DNA of 64,000 bases from Pseudomonadota bacterium (GCA_023389155.1 JAEWEV010000022.1:1-64000); one strand, 5' to 3'. Counted from the first letter of the stretch, positions 53,156 through 62,249 are shown. Notes: a model not told the origin generated them from the sequence alone. Numbers and translations are program-made.

Positions 53156-54538
53156 TTACTCCGCGATAAAGCTGTCACCAGGACCGGCGTAGTTCATGAA
53201 TTTGGTAAATTCGCCAGCAAAAGTCAGTCTCACAGTGCCTATCGGGCCCGCACGCTGCTTACCGATAATGACTTCAGCAGACCCCTTGTCCTGGGTATCC
53301 GGGTGATACACTTCATCACGATATATAAACAATATCAAATCGGCATCCTGCTCAATCGCACCTGATTCTCGCAGATCACTCATGATCGGGCGCTTGTTGG
53401 TGCGCTGTTCCAGGCCCCGATTCAGCTGAGACAGCGCTATGACCGGGCATTCCATCTCTTTGGCAAGCGTCTTGAGAGAACGGCTGATCTCGGAAATTTC
53501 GGCCGTGCGGTTATCGTTTTTGGAGAGTGCATTGCCCGACATCAGTTGCAGGTAGTCGACCACAATCAAACCGAGCTTGCCGCACTTGCGTTTCAGACGA
53601 CGCGCACGAGACCGCAGTACCAGCGGGCTGAGCGCAGGGCTCTCATCAATGTAGATTTGCGCTTCCTGTAGCAGTTGCATGGCATGCGTAAGCTTTGGCC
53701 AGTCTTCATCCAGCAGCCTGCCGGTACGCATGCGCTGCTGATCCAGTTTGCCGATAGAACCGATCATCCTGGCCGCCAACTGTGTGGCTTCCATTTCCAT
53801 GGAAAACACCGCCACGGGCAAGCCTTCATCAATCGCAACATGCTCGGCAATGTTCATGGAAAATGAGGTTTTACCCATCGCCGGACGTCCTGCAACAATA
53901 ACCAGTTGCCCCGGATGCAGACCCGTAGTCTTGCGGTCCAGATCGACGAAACCGGTGGGAATCCCCGAGACATCCCCGTGATTGCCCTCGCCCAGTTCTT
54001 CAATTCGCTTCAGGACATCGACCAGCAGGTCGCCCACTTCCTTGAATTCGCTACCTGAGGAAGAACCCTCGGACACCTGCAAGATACGCGACTCGGCCTC
54101 ATCCAGCAGCTGACGGGCTTCCTTGCCTTTGGGGTTGAGCGCTTCAGAGGCGATCTCATCGGCAAAAGTGACCAGCTTGCGCAGTATCGCGCGTTCACGC
54201 ACGATTTCGGCATACCGGATAATATTGGCTGCTGACGGTGTATTGCGCGTAAGTGCGTCAAGATAAGCCAGTCCACCGATTTCATCCGACTTGCTCTCCA
54301 GTACCAGGGATTCGTGCACAGTAATGACGTCGGCGGGTCGATCCAGGTTGATCAGATTGCAAATATGACGAAACAGCAGACGGTGGTCGTGACGGTAGAA
54401 GTCATCCTCGGCCAGCAGGCCGCTGATATTCTCCAGCTGTGCGTTGTCGATGAGCAGTCCGCCGAGCACAGACTGTTCTGCCTCGACCGAATGGGGAGGC
54501 AGACGCAGGGAATCCAGTTGAGGATCGGGAGCATTCAT
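53156..54538 (-). CDS. dnaB: replicative DNA helicase
   Basis: 460 residues. It is the hexameric helicase that opens the replication fork. The N-terminal domain begins RLPPHSVEAEQSVLGGLL; a linker and a RecA-like domain with Walker A AGRPAMGKTSF near residue 218 and Walker B LIVVDYLQLM follow. ATG 54538 is preferred over a TTG at 54556. No extra residues suggest an intein. It follows the rpsF operon but after a terminator. Confidence 0.97.
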   Translation of the reverse strand: MNAPDPQLDSLRLPPHSVEAEQSVLGGLLIDNAQLENISGLLAEDDFYRHDHRLLFRHICNLINLDRPADVITVHESLVLESKSDEIGGLAYLDALTRNTPSAANIIRYAEIVRERAILRKLVTFADEIASEALNPKGKEARQLLDEAESRILQVSEGSSSGSEFKEVGDLLVDVLKRIEELGEGNHGDVSGIPTGFVDLDRKTTGLHPGQLVIVAGRPAMGKTSFSMNIAEHVAIDEGLPVAVFSMEMEATQLAARMIGSIGKLDQQRMRTGRLLDEDWPKLTHAMQLLQEAQIYIDESPALSPLVLRSRARRLKRKCGKLGLIVVDYLQLMSGNALSKNDNRTAEISEISRSLKTLAKEMECPVIALSQLNRGLEQRTNKRPIMSDLRESGAIEQDADLILFIYRDEVYHPDTQDKGSAEVIIGKQRAGPIGTVRLTFAGEFTKFMNYAGPGDSFIAE

Positions 54539-54676
54539 GACAGGGTGAACCCGCAAATTGATAACTTGATAATCTGGTAATCGCAGGCCCAGGGGAAAAA
54601 CAGGACCGGAACCACACAGGCAAAAATGTCATTATACGCAGTTACAGACAGCTGCGTCAGACCACCCGCGCAAATA

Positions 54677-54703
54677 CAAAGAGCCGGAAAATCCGGCTCT
54701 TTG
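54677..54703 (-). terminator. terminator between rplI and dnaB
   Basis: CAAAGAGCCGGA and TCCGGCTCTTTG form a 12-bp stem around a short A/T loop, 33 bases past the rplI stop; a short T-rich run follows on the minus strand. Confidence 0.72.
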
Positions 54704-54735
54704 TCACGACTGCGACTGCTGTGAGACAGAATGGA

Positions 54736-55191
54736 TTACGCCATCTCGCCCACAACATTGACGGTGATGTCAGACACCACGTCAGCGTGCAGATACACTT
54801 GCACTGGGTATTCGCCAACTGCTTTGAGGGCGCCATCACTCAGGCGAACCTGGCTTTTTTCAACGCCTTCAAAACCGGCAGCCTGCAGACCTGCAGCAAT
54901 GTCCATGTTGGTCACGGAACCGAACAGGCGGCCATCAACACCGGCCTTCTGGCCAATTTGCAGTTTGAAACCGTTGAGTTTTTCACCCTGAGCCTGGGCA
55001 GCAGCCAGTTTTTCAGCCTGGGCTTTTTCCAGTTCGGCGCGACGGTTTTCAAATTCCTGGATCGCGGCCTGTGTTGCACGGCGGGCTTTTTTCTGAGGGA
55101 TCAGAAAGTTGCGGGCATAACCGTCCTTGACACGAACCACTTCACCCAGGTCGCCGACATTGACAATTTTCTCGAGAAGAATAACTTGCAT
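54736..55191 (-). CDS. rplI: 50S ribosomal protein L9
   Basis: 151 residues. The start MQVILLEKIVNVGDLGEVV and the long connecting helix rich in Glu, Ala and Lys (about 40-75) are typical. It binds 23S rRNA at the base of the L1 stalk. It starts 14 bases after rpsR. Confidence 0.98.
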   Translation of the reverse strand: MQVILLEKIVNVGDLGEVVRVKDGYARNFLIPQKKARRATQAAIQEFENRRAELEKAQAEKLAAAQAQGEKLNGFKLQIGQKAGVDGRLFGSVTNMDIAAGLQAAGFEGVEKSQVRLSDGALKAVGEYPVQVYLHADVVSDITVNVVGEMA

Positions 55192-55205
55192 GATGGTGTT
55201 CCTGA

Positions 55206-55481
55206 TTAGTTGTGGTTATCTGTGTAAGGCAACAGAGCCAGAAAACGGGCACGCTTGATGGCGGTATCCAGCTGACGCTGATAGTGTGCCTTTGTTCCTG
55301 TCAGACGTGCAGGAATGATTTTGCCGGTTTCAGTGATGAAATCACGCAGTGTATCGATATCTTTGTAGTCGATTTCTTCTACGCCCGCTGCCGTGAAGCG
55401 GCAGAATTTGCGGCGTTTGAACAATGGATTTTGCTGAGGAAACTTACTGCGTTTATCCTTGCCTTTTTTCATGAAAGCCAT
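55206..55481 (-). CDS. rpsR: 30S ribosomal protein S18
   Basis: 91 residues, basic. The block RRKFCRFTAAGVEEIDYKD and the later IIPARLTGTKAHYQRQL are diagnostic. It pairs with S6 on the small subunit. It lies 69 bases after priB. Confidence 0.98.
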   Translation of the reverse strand: MAFMKKGKDKRSKFPQQNPLFKRRKFCRFTAAGVEEIDYKDIDTLRDFITETGKIIPARLTGTKAHYQRQLDTAIKRARFLALLPYTDNHN

Positions 55482-55550
55482 GATATTGCCTTTTATGTTT
55501 GCGAGGGACTGGCCCTCTGAATTTCATTAATGAGCGTATCGCTCGTTCCG

Positions 55551-55889
55551 TTATGCCAGGATACCTGGTGATGGCGGGGTGTCCGTATTACGGAGCCTTC
55601 CGGGAAATTCGGCCTGCTGGATATGCAAAACCAGCCTGCTGGAGTTTTTCCGGGTGGGGGCCAGAAAGCCGCGTACGCGCATTTCGGTTCCCATGGGCAA
55701 TGAGGCCATTTTTTGTCCCCATTCGCCGATTGCCTTGGCGGAAATCGTCAATTCGACGCGTCGTGGCATACCGGCTTCCGTCACTTCGGACTCGTGCGAC
55801 AGGATCAGATCCAGTACCGGCAATCCTGCCGGGGTATACCTGAGGGCTCCCATTTCAAGTATGCGGGCCTGCAGGCTAAGCTGGTTCAT
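55551..55889 (-). CDS. priB: primosomal replication protein N
   Basis: 112 residues with a single OB-fold (MNQLSLQARILEMGALRYTP at the start, LPMGTEMRVRGFLAPTRK later). PriB binds single-stranded DNA and helps PriA restart forks. Its place between rpsF and rpsR is the standard one in beta- and gammaproteobacteria. Confidence 0.93.
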   Translation of the reverse strand: MNQLSLQARILEMGALRYTPAGLPVLDLILSHESEVTEAGMPRRVELTISAKAIGEWGQKMASLPMGTEMRVRGFLAPTRKNSSRLVLHIQQAEFPGRLRNTDTPPSPGILA

Positions 55890-55913
55890 GCTAATCCCTG
55901 ACGCAACGCGCCA

Positions 55914-56294
55914 TTAACCTGCGTTTTCCTGTTCTGATGTCTGTTCGGTGGTTGCCTTGCGGGCCTCTTCACGCTCTACAGATTTCATCATGACTGATGC
56001 GCCGGTGTGGGCCTTGCGGGCCTTGATAACCAGGTGACGCAGCACGGCGTCGTTATAACGGAACGCATGTTCAAGCTCATCCATTGCAGCTTGAGAGCAT
56101 TCGATATTCATGCAGACATAATGAGCTTTGACCAGTTTCTGGATTGGGTAAGCCAGTTGACGGCGACCCCAGTCTTCGAGACGATGTACGGTACCACCGT
56201 CGTTTGTTACCGTTGCCTGGTAACGCTCGATCATGGCGGGCACCTGCTCGCTTTGATCGGGGTGAACAATAAACACTACTTCGTAGTGACGCAT
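55914..56294 (-). CDS. rpsF: 30S ribosomal protein S6
   Basis: 126 residues. MRHYEVVFIVHPDQSEQV at the start and the RRQLAYPIQKLVKAHYVCMNI block are diagnostic. The tail after residue 100 is charged and Glu/Thr-rich, with no poly-Glu run. AAGGAG precedes the ATG. It heads rpsF-priB-rpsR-rplI. Confidence 0.98.
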   Translation of the reverse strand: MRHYEVVFIVHPDQSEQVPAMIERYQATVTNDGGTVHRLEDWGRRQLAYPIQKLVKAHYVCMNIECSQAAMDELEHAFRYNDAVLRHLVIKARKAHTGASVMMKSVEREEARKATTEQTSEQENAG

Positions 56295-56442
56295 AGATAA
56301 CTCCTTGTGGAATATCCGTAAGCTGGCATTGACAGCGACCCGACCATACAGTTGGGCGCAATAACATCAGATTACGGGGGGCAGCCCGCCGGCACTCGTG
56401 ACCGCGTGATGACACAATCGTGGCAATGAGATTGTTTTAATG

Positions 56443-56470
56443 ATTGTAAAAAGCAATATCATAAAGGCAA
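56443..56470 (-). promoter_or_regulatory. predicted rpsF operon promoter
   Basis: On the minus strand TTGCCT (56470-56465) and TACAAT (56448-56443) are 16 bases apart, a sigma-70 type pair placed about 150 bases before the rpsF ATG. Confidence 0.55.
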
Positions 56471-56557
56471 TGGCAAAAAGCCATGCCATAAAAGCCGCGA
56501 GTCATGCGCAGCCCCGCACCGGGGCGAGCAAGAAACCGTAAAATATAACACAGGAAA

Positions 56558-56590
56558 AGGAAAAAGACCACAAATTGCGGTCTTTTTCCT
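56558..56590 (-). terminator. terminator of the xseB-ispA-dxs-folE2 unit
   Basis: On the minus strand AGGAAAAAGACC and GGTCTTTTTCCT form a 12-bp stem with a 9-base loop, followed by TTTCC, about 65 bases past the folE2 stop. Confidence 0.8.
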
Positions 56591-56654
56591 GCATAAAGTG
56601 CTGATTTACCACTGTTTTTTACTTGTGCCGGTCCGGCACCGTTGCCGCAGCAGC

Positions 56655-57452
56655 CTAGCCTTCGACCACTGCGTAGGCGCTGTGGTTGTGAATAGATTCG
56701 AAGTTTTCCGCTTCCACGCGGTAATTGACCACGCCCGGCAGTTTCTGGAAAACGGCGGCAACGTCACGCACCAGGTCTTCAACAAACTTGGGATTGTCGT
56801 AAGAGCGTTCAGTCACGTATTTTTCATCGGTACGCTTGAGCAGACCCCACAGCTCGCACGACCCCTGGGCTTCAATCCTGCGGATCAGGTCGTCCAGATC
56901 GTAGGGTTTGTGCGTCACCAGGCTGACGGTCACATGGGAACGCTGGTTATGTGCGCCGTATTCAGAAATGGCCTTGGAGCAGGGGCACAGGCTCATGACC
57001 GGCACCACCATGGTTTGCTCCACAATAGCCTCTTCTTTTTCTGCCCGGGCGACCCAGGTGACCTGATAGTCCATCAGGCTTTCTACGCCAGATACCGGCG
57101 CCTTTTTGTTGATGAAGAAAGGAAACGAGGCAGTGATATCGCCTTTTTCCGCATGCAGCAGCGGTAGCATTTCCAGCGCCATGCTGCGAAAGGTTTCCAC
57201 CGTCATGGGACGACTGCGCCAGGTATTGAGCAGGGCCATAAAACGGGACATATGCGTACCCTTTTCATGGGCAGGCAGCATCACAGTGAATGTCCATTCG
57301 GCGATGGTTGACTGCACAGATCCGTCAGCCAGTTGCAACAGCATGGGCTGTCTGACCTGGCGGATCCCGACGCGCTGGATGGTAATGTGGCGCTCATCCA
57401 GCGTACTTTGCACATCAGGCATCAGCACCGATGGTTCAATTTTAGAATTCAT
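56655..57452 (-). CDS. folE2: GTP cyclohydrolase I, type IB
   Basis: 265 residues. It performs the same reaction as FolE but belongs to the tunnelling-fold type IB group, which can use metals other than zinc. The family Cys is in SLCPCSKAISEYGAHNQR, and the opening VGIRQVRQPMLL and the NPKFVEDLVRD block are typical. In Bacillus the type IB gene is induced under zinc shortage; here I see no Zur site next to the gene. It lies 29 bases after dxs, so it is probably expressed with the isoprenoid genes. Confidence 0.94.
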   Translation of the reverse strand: MNSKIEPSVLMPDVQSTLDERHITIQRVGIRQVRQPMLLQLADGSVQSTIAEWTFTVMLPAHEKGTHMSRFMALLNTWRSRPMTVETFRSMALEMLPLLHAEKGDITASFPFFINKKAPVSGVESLMDYQVTWVARAEKEEAIVEQTMVVPVMSLCPCSKAISEYGAHNQRSHVTVSLVTHKPYDLDDLIRRIEAQGSCELWGLLKRTDEKYVTERSYDNPKFVEDLVRDVAAVFQKLPGVVNYRVEAENFESIHNHSAYAVVEG

Positions 57453-57481
57453 TTCTTCGCTCTATATTATCTGTCTTCAGG

Positions 57482-59332
57482 TTACCCGAAACGACGGGCA
57501 ATGGCCTGTGCTATTCCTGCCGTATCCAGACCCACGCCAGCCAGAAGTCCGGACTGGTCGCCATGATCAATGAATACATCGGGTAATCCCAACTGCAATA
57601 CATCACAATTTATGCCATGAGCGTGCATCAGTTCGGTTACCGCGCTGCCCGCTCCACCCATGATTGCCCCCTCTTCCAATGTCACCAGCTGCGTGTGGGA
57701 CTGCATCAGTTCCAGCAGCAGTGCTTCATCCAGAGGTTTCGCAAAGCGCATGTCCACCAGCGTGGCATTTCGCTCGTGCGCCACCGGCGCGGCAGCGTGC
57801 AGCAGCGTGCCAAATGCCAGGATGGCGAGTTTTTCGCCGCGACGTCGTACTACTGCCTTGCCCACTTCGACCGTATCAAGCGATGGCGTGACTTCAGCGC
57901 CAATGCCGCTGCCTCTGGGATAACGGACAGACGCGGGGCCGGCATGCTCATAACACGTAGACAACAGCAGGCGGGTCTCGTTTTCATCCGAAGGTGTGGC
58001 AACTACCATATTGGGGACGCAACGCAAATATGCAATATCATAATTGCCGGCATGCGTTGCACCGTCTGCACCCACCAGGCCTGCCCTATCCAGGGCAAAG
58101 GTCACATCCAGATTCTGCAGGGCGACATCGTGAATGAACTGATCATATCCCCGCTGCAGAAAGGTAGAGTAAATGGCCAGCACCGGCTTGAGTCCCTCGC
58201 AGGCAATGCCCGCAGCGAATGTGACCGAATGCTGTTCGGCGATACCCACATCGAAGTATCGTTGTGGAAACCGCTTTTCAAACTCAACCAGCCCGCTGCC
58301 TTCGCGCATGGCGGGTGTAATCGCCATGAGACGCGTATCTTTCTCGCCCATGTCGCACAGCCATTTGCCGAAGACCTGCGTAAACGTCTGCTTGCCTGGT
58401 TTAGCGGGCTTCTGTATACCCAGTTCCGGATCAAATTTGCCTGGTCCGTGATACAGGACCGGATCGGCTTCGGCCAGTTTATAGCCCTGGCCTTTTTTCG
58501 TTATAACATGCAGAAACTGCAGCCCCCCCAATTCCCTTAGGTTCTGAAGGGTCGGAACCAGGGCATCCAGATCATGACCGTCAATGGGACCCACATAGTT
58601 AAACCCCAGCTCTTCGAAAAGCGTAGCCGGGCTTATCATGCCCTTAGCATGCCCTTTCACCCGCCTCGCAATATCCAGCACCGGGGGCGGCATATGTTCC
58701 AGCACGGCGCGCCCCACGTTCTTGGCGTCACGATACAATCCGCCGGACAGCAGGCGGGCCAGGTACCGGTTCAGTGCGCCCACCGGAGGGGAAATGGACA
58801 TATCGTTGTCATTCAGAATCACAAGCACGTTCACGCCCGGCGTGACACCCGCGTTATTGAGCGCCTCGAAGGCCATGCCGGCAGTCATGGAGCCATCGCC
58901 AATCACAGCAATATGCTGCCTGTCGATTCCCAGGTTTCTGGAAGCCACCGCCATGCCCAGCACCGCCGATATGGAGGTCGAGGAATGGGCTGTACCAAAG
59001 GCGTCATATTCCGATTCGCAACGGCGCGGAAAGCCTGAAATCCCGCCCTGCTGACGCAGGCCGGGCATGTCCTTGCGACGTCCGGTCAGAATCTTGTGTG
59101 GATAGGACTGGTGCCCCACATCCCAGACCACGCGGTCATGCGGTGTGTTAAATACATGGTGAATGGCCAGTGTGAGTTCAACCGTACCCAGATTCGACGA
59201 CAAATGCCCGCCCGTGCGCGACACTGAATCCAGAATGAAGGCACGCAGTTCGGTTGCCGCTGCCTTGAGTTGCTGCTGGCTCAGTTTTCGAACATCAGAA
59301 GGTGAATCAAGTATATCTAGTAACTTTGTCAT
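57482..59332 (-). CDS. dxs: 1-deoxy-D-xylulose-5-phosphate synthase
   Basis: 616 residues. It joins pyruvate and glyceraldehyde 3-phosphate with thiamine diphosphate, the entry to the MEP isoprenoid route. The cofactor motif GDGSMTAGMAFEALNNAG is near residue 145, TRTGGHLSSNLG-like residues open the protein and DRAGLVGADGATHAG lies in the central domain. It is 76 bases after ispA. Confidence 0.97.
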   Translation of the reverse strand: MTKLLDILDSPSDVRKLSQQQLKAAATELRAFILDSVSRTGGHLSSNLGTVELTLAIHHVFNTPHDRVVWDVGHQSYPHKILTGRRKDMPGLRQQGGISGFPRRCESEYDAFGTAHSSTSISAVLGMAVASRNLGIDRQHIAVIGDGSMTAGMAFEALNNAGVTPGVNVLVILNDNDMSISPPVGALNRYLARLLSGGLYRDAKNVGRAVLEHMPPPVLDIARRVKGHAKGMISPATLFEELGFNYVGPIDGHDLDALVPTLQNLRELGGLQFLHVITKKGQGYKLAEADPVLYHGPGKFDPELGIQKPAKPGKQTFTQVFGKWLCDMGEKDTRLMAITPAMREGSGLVEFEKRFPQRYFDVGIAEQHSVTFAAGIACEGLKPVLAIYSTFLQRGYDQFIHDVALQNLDVTFALDRAGLVGADGATHAGNYDIAYLRCVPNMVVATPSDENETRLLLSTCYEHAGPASVRYPRGSGIGAEVTPSLDTVEVGKAVVRRRGEKLAILAFGTLLHAAAPVAHERNATLVDMRFAKPLDEALLLELMQSHTQLVTLEEGAIMGGAGSAVTELMHAHGINCDVLQLGLPDVFIDHGDQSGLLAGVGLDTAGIAQAIARRFG

Positions 59333-59408
59333 GAAATCGTCTTGGTTGCCGCGTTCCGGGGCGTGACAGAACGAATGCAGAGTGAAACACAGGTTGACAT
59401 TATAGGTT

Positions 59409-60323
59409 TCAGGATTTGCGGTGAAGGATCAAATCCGCCAGTTCGCGCAGATGACACGCCGGTTCACCCAGCGGCCTGATGGCATCCAGCGCCGCTTCGT
59501 GCAACTGCTGCGCAAATTCGCGAGATTGCTCCAGCCCCATCACTGACACATAGGTCGGCTTGTTGTCTGCCGCATCCTTGCCCGGCGTTTTGCCCAGCGC
59601 CTGCTGGTCGGCCGTCACATCCAGTATATCGTCGATGACCTGGAAGGCCAGACCGATGGCAGAACCGTAATTTTCCAGCGCCATACGGAAATCGGAGTTG
59701 GCTGCCGTCACGATTGCTCCCAGTTGCACACTGGCCTCGATCAGCGCCCCCGTTTTCAGGCGGTGCATATGCTGCAGCTGCTCGGGACTCAGGCGCTGGT
59801 TGACACTGGCCAGATCAATGGCCTGGCCGCCAACCATGCCCTGACTGCCTGCGGCCTGCGCCAGCACGTTGACCGCCTGAACCACAAGGGCCGGTGCGAC
59901 CGACATCTCGGCCAGCTGCGCAAAAGCCAGAGGCTGCAGCGCATCGCCGGCGAGCATGGCCGTGGCTTCATCGAACTGCACGTGCACCGTTGGTTTGCCA
60001 CGGCGCAACACATCGTCATCCATGCATGGCAGATCGTCGTGGACCAGGGAATAGGCGTGAATAAGCTCTACGGCAACGGCAGCCCGCGACAGCGTATGCT
60101 CAAGCGCCGAAGGCAGCGCGGTTTGCTGGGCGCTGGCCTGACCGGCGGCATATACCAGTGCTGCGCGCAAACGTTTGCCTGCGCCCAGGGCTGCATAACG
60201 CATGGCCTTATGCAGCTTACGGGGGCTTTCATCTGCGGCCGGCAACGCTTTGTCCAGCGACAGCTCGACTTTTTCAATACAGGCCGGCAGCCAGTCTTCG
60301 AATGTGGCAACCCTGGCATTCAT
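59409..60323 (-). CDS. ispA: farnesyl diphosphate synthase
   Basis: 304 residues. The first Asp-rich motif is LVHDDLPCMDDDVLRRGKPT near residue 94, and the second is QVIDDILDVTAD near residue 235. It builds farnesyl diphosphate from IPP and DMAPP, the substrate for HpnD and for carrier lipids. Its start overlaps xseB by four bases. Confidence 0.95.
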   Translation of the reverse strand: MNARVATFEDWLPACIEKVELSLDKALPAADESPRKLHKAMRYAALGAGKRLRAALVYAAGQASAQQTALPSALEHTLSRAAVAVELIHAYSLVHDDLPCMDDDVLRRGKPTVHVQFDEATAMLAGDALQPLAFAQLAEMSVAPALVVQAVNVLAQAAGSQGMVGGQAIDLASVNQRLSPEQLQHMHRLKTGALIEASVQLGAIVTAANSDFRMALENYGSAIGLAFQVIDDILDVTADQQALGKTPGKDAADNKPTYVSVMGLEQSREFAQQLHEAALDAIRPLGEPACHLRELADLILHRKS

Positions 60324-60574
60324 GATTCGGACGATCCCGATTCTGTCAGTGGCACCAGCATATTGTTGCGCAATACGCTGATCTGCTGCTCGGCGGCATC
60401 CAGTTTATCCTGACACACCCTGGCCAGCCGAACGCCGCGTTCGTAGGCAGCGATGGAGGCTTCCAGCGACATGCTGTTGTCTTCCATCTGTGTCACGATT
60501 GATTCGAGCTCGCCCAGTGCTGCCTCGAACTGGTCAGGCAACGCAACGCTATCGGTTTTTGCGTTTTCAGTCAA
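60320..60574 (-). CDS. xseB: exodeoxyribonuclease VII small subunit
   Basis: 84 residues. FEAALGELESIVTQMEDNSM and LEASIAAYERGVRLARVCQ are the conserved helices. With XseA it degrades single-stranded DNA. The start is a TTG at 60574 with GGAG upstream; no in-frame ATG fits. It heads the isoprenoid gene set, as in many relatives. Confidence 0.95.
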   Translation of the reverse strand: MTENAKTDSVALPDQFEAALGELESIVTQMEDNSMSLEASIAAYERGVRLARVCQDKLDAAEQQISVLRNNMLVPLTESGSSES

Positions 60575-60722
60575 AACCTATCTCCAATGCTTTCAATAGT
60601 GCAATGCAATCATTGTACGAAATCAGCAGCGGCTTCGGTTGCAGATTTGCCTCTTTGTTCTGAAAGTCGAAAACGCCCCGCGCTACGGCAGTTTTTCGCG
60701 CCTTAAACTACCCGCCCGATCC

Positions 60723-60751
60723 TTGACTAAGGCATTGATTTTCTTTATAAT
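60723..60751 (+). promoter_or_regulatory. strong sigma-70 type promoter for the Rieske gene
   Basis: TTGACT (60723-60728) and a perfect TATAAT (60746-60751) are exactly 17 bases apart. Transcription should begin near 60758, giving a leader of about 75 bases to the chosen ATG. Confidence 0.82.
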
Positions 60752-60834
60752 TACCCTCCTTTTCATTTTTCGACACTTTATGCCGGCTCATGACCCTTGG
60801 TGAGGCGGCATTTATTTTCATCGGGGGGCATCTC

Positions 60835-61974
60835 ATGTCTGACATTGCCAAACTGGCGCATGTATCACCGGCGACAACGCAGCTACCTGTTGACGTCTAT
60901 TTCAACGACGACATCTTTAAAAAGGAGCAGGCCCGCATCTTCGATGCCTCGGCGCTGTATGTCGGACATGAAAAACTGGTGCCCGAATCCGGAGACTGGC
61001 GCACGCTGCCACATGAACAGGCCGGGCGCGTACTGGTGCGCAATGGCGATCAGGTTAGCCTTGTGTCAAATGTCTGTCGCCACAGGCAGGCCATCATGCT
61101 CGGCGGCCAGGCAGGCGACGTCACCAGCACCACCAACAATCACGGCAACCTGCGCACCACAGGCGGCAATATCGTCTGTCCGCTGCACCGCTGGACCTAT
61201 GACAATCAGGGCACCCTGCTGGGCGCGCCGCAGTTTGATATCAATCCCTGCAAAAACCTGCAGCAGTTTCCCCTGCAGAACTGCCATGGCCTGCTCTTCG
61301 AAGGCCCACGCAATCCGGCAGCCGACATGGCCTCTTTGTTTGCCCGTCCTGAATTTGACTTCTCCGACTACGTGTTCGACCGCGCCATCGTGCACGAATG
61401 CAACTACAACTGGAAGACCTTTATCGAGGTCTACCTTGAAGACTACCATGTAGGTCCTTTCCACCCCGGCCTGGGCAAGTTTGTCACTTGTGATGATCTG
61501 ACCTGGGATTTTGCCGATACATTCAGCCTGCAGCGCGTTGGGGTTCATCAGGCGCTGGCCAACCCGGGTTCTGAGGTCTACAAAAAATGGCACGACGAGC
61601 TACTCGGATTCCGCCAGGGAGAAACGCCAGACTTTGGTGCCATGTGGGTAACGTACTTCCCTACACACATGATTGAGCTATACCCGCATGTCCTGGTGCT
61701 GTCCACGCTTTATCCGGTCAGCCCGCAAAAAACGGTCAACCTGGTCGAATTCTACTATCCGGAAGAAATCGCCTCGTTCGAGCGCGGCTTCATCGAAGCG
61801 CAACAGGCGGCCTATATGGAAACCGCCATTGAAGACGATGAAATTGCCGAGCGCATGGATGCCGGCAGGCGTGCCCTTTATAGCCGCGGCACCTCTGAAA
61901 CCGGTCCCTACCAATCTCCCATGGAAGACGGCATGCAGCATTTCCATGAGTGGTATAACCGGCTGATGGCCTGA
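60835..61974 (+). CDS. Rieske non-heme iron oxygenase, large-subunit type
   Basis: 379 residues. The [2Fe-2S] Rieske site is CRHRQAIM near residue 81 with CPLHRWTY about 45 residues later. The mononuclear iron site is in EVYLEDYHVGPFHPG near residue 200, giving the two His; the third (acidic) ligand is expected near the C-terminus. The family hydroxylates or demethylates ring and amine substrates. No ferredoxin, reductase or small subunit is nearby, so it must use external electron donors. ATG 60835 follows GGGGGG; an ATG at 60790 would add 15 residues and lacks a ribosome site. Its substrate is unknown. A strong promoter precedes it. Confidence 0.88.
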   Translation: MSDIAKLAHVSPATTQLPVDVYFNDDIFKKEQARIFDASALYVGHEKLVPESGDWRTLPHEQAGRVLVRNGDQVSLVSNVCRHRQAIMLGGQAGDVTSTTNNHGNLRTTGGNIVCPLHRWTYDNQGTLLGAPQFDINPCKNLQQFPLQNCHGLLFEGPRNPAADMASLFARPEFDFSDYVFDRAIVHECNYNWKTFIEVYLEDYHVGPFHPGLGKFVTCDDLTWDFADTFSLQRVGVHQALANPGSEVYKKWHDELLGFRQGETPDFGAMWVTYFPTHMIELYPHVLVLSTLYPVSPQKTVNLVEFYYPEEIASFERGFIEAQQAAYMETAIEDDEIAERMDAGRRALYSRGTSETGPYQSPMEDGMQHFHEWYNRLMA

Positions 61975-62030
61975 CCAGGGGCGGCGCTCCCGCGCTGCTA
62001 CCTGCCCCAATCAATCCCTCCTCCAACCCC

Positions 62031-62049
62031 TCTCCCGACGAGCGGGAGA
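62031..62049. repeat. short inverted repeat after the Rieske gene
   Basis: TCTCCCG and CGGGAGA form a 7-bp stem with a 5-base loop. It sits in a C-rich context of the kind common to dispersed intergenic repeats. No T run follows. Confidence 0.5.
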
Positions 62050-62094
62050 CGCAACGTATTTGCCAACACAATTGGTGGTAGTTTCAGGCAAGGC

Positions 62095-62160
62095 GGGCTG
62101 TTTTAAGGGCAGCTGTTTTAAGGGCTGCTATTTAAAGGGCTGGCGGTTTCAAGGGCCGCA
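62095..62160. repeat. imperfect tandem repeat GGGCxG-TTTTAA
   Basis: GGGC-starting units begin at 62095, 62107, 62122, 62137 and 62153, each of the first four ending in TTTTAA, TTTAAA or TTTCAA. Unit lengths are 12, 15, 15 and 16. It lies between the convergent Rieske and EamA genes; the rest of that gap has no gene. Confidence 0.7.
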
Positions 62161-62249
62161 GGATTGCCCGAGACACTTGTGACCTTTCGTCCTCCAGGCC
62201 CCCAGGCTTCGACGTACACCAACGGCATACACACGTGACGCGACAATTG

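Larger units (their letters stand above)
56295..56654. other. leader of rpsF and 3' region of folE2
   Basis: This gap holds the rpsF promoter, its ~145-base leader and the folE2 terminator. The leader (56295-56436) contains a G/C-rich block near 56375-56395 that may fold, where an S6:S18-binding leader structure would be expected in some bacteria, but I could not match that motif with confidence. Confidence 0.5.

Noticed and set aside
56295..56436. S6:S18-binding leader RNA of rpsF
   Set aside because: The location is right, but I could not match the conserved bases of that motif by eye.
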